Source of the DNA: Nitrospirota bacterium
GTDB lineage: Bacteria; Nitrospirota; 9FT-COMBO-42-15; HDB-SIOI813
Length of the DNA stretch: 6,375 bases
NCBI GenBank assembly: GCA_023248365.1
Contig: JAHFER010000099.1
Coordinates: 1-6,375 of the forward strand
Reading direction: 5' to 3'
The translations under genes and the position numbers were made by a program. Positions 6,272 to 6,375 of the stretch are shown piece by piece; position 1 is the first letter of the stretch; each line of letters starts with the position of its first letter. The notes beneath the pieces are model-generated. The model saw only the letters and a program-made list of their open reading frames with translations. It did no database searches and was not told the origin of the DNA.

Positions 6272-6375
6272 TGGGAAAAGTGAGGTTTATGATACATTGT
6301 GATTAAGTGTTACAGGGTGCTATATTTACCTTATTTATTAAATAGATATACTTATTTCTCTTGTTATAGAGTGTG
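6272..6375. other. AT-rich non-coding end of window; no gene supported
   Basis: These 104 bases are AT-rich and lack any convincing ORF, tRNA half or terminator. CTTATTT occurs twice, at 6330-6336 and 6351-6357, 21 bp apart. If the tRNA fragment is an att site, this is the terminal sequence of the integrated element, whose body would continue to the right. Confidence 0.4.

Noticed and set aside
6296..6314. CRP/FNR-like site TTGTGATTAAGTGTTACA
   Set aside because: The second half-site does not match TCACA at the right spacing and no promoter lies nearby.
6227..6375. tRNA-Gly interrupted by a group I intron in the anticodon loop
   Set aside because: An intron ending in G after position 34 is formally possible, but the 104 bases upstream show no recognisable P7/P9-type core near the 3' end, and the 5' exon is not in view. 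An att remnant is simpler; extending the sequence would decide.
6299..6375. Open frame from GTG at 6299 running off the right edge
   Set aside because: Only about 25 codons, very AT-rich, no ribosome-binding site and no recognisable protein.

Overview
The window carries a single block of five genes, all on the minus strand, that reads as one operon. The organism is most likely a Gram-negative, moderately AT-rich bacterium: it has a heptose-1-phosphate adenylyltransferase of the ADP-heptose (LPS inner core) pathway. The DHH protein architecture and the GC-rich palindrome resemble, from memory only, genomes of the Nitrospirota, Desulfobacterota or Brocadiales-like Planctomycetota. No assignment below 'Gram-negative bacterium' is secure from the sequence alone.

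In transcription order (right to left), a 45-bp 3' fragment of a tRNA-Gly(GCC) gene lies at 6227-6271. It is followed by a sigma70-type extended -10 promoter (6172-6200) very close to the first start codon. The genes are: a 578-residue TPR protein with 13 units in strict 40-residue phase (4423-6159); a 475-residue DHH/DHHA1 phosphoesterase with an extra N-terminal domain (2996-4423); a short RaiA/HPF-type ribosome-binding protein (2634-2999); the heptose-1-phosphate adenylyltransferase HldC/RfaE2 (2147-2623); and the first 714 codons of the transcription-repair coupling factor Mfd (1-2142), which runs off the left edge just after helicase motif Ib. Junctions are TAATG (1-nt overlap), ATGA (4-nt overlap), a 10-nt gap and a 4-nt gap, so translational coupling is likely throughout.

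The operon mixes small-RNA/nucleotide turnover (DHH), ribosome hibernation (HPF), envelope sugar activation (HldC) and rescue of stalled RNA polymerase (Mfd), headed by a probable protein-protein scaffold (TPR). A stress or growth-arrest theme is possible but is inference.

Three places deserve attention. First, a perfect 20-bp-arm palindrome sits in frame inside the N-terminus of mfd; it looks like a mobile palindromic repeat tolerated as about 23 extra codons, and it places a slippery A-tract directly against a strong hairpin. Second, the tRNA-Gly fragment begins exactly at the anticodon loop and keeps everything to the CCA end, as expected of an att site left by a tRNA-targeting integrative element that would lie to the right of the window. 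Third, the TPR gene is a 120-bp-periodic coding tandem repeat with signs of recent unit homogenisation. The last 104 bases (6272-6375) hold no gene that I can support.
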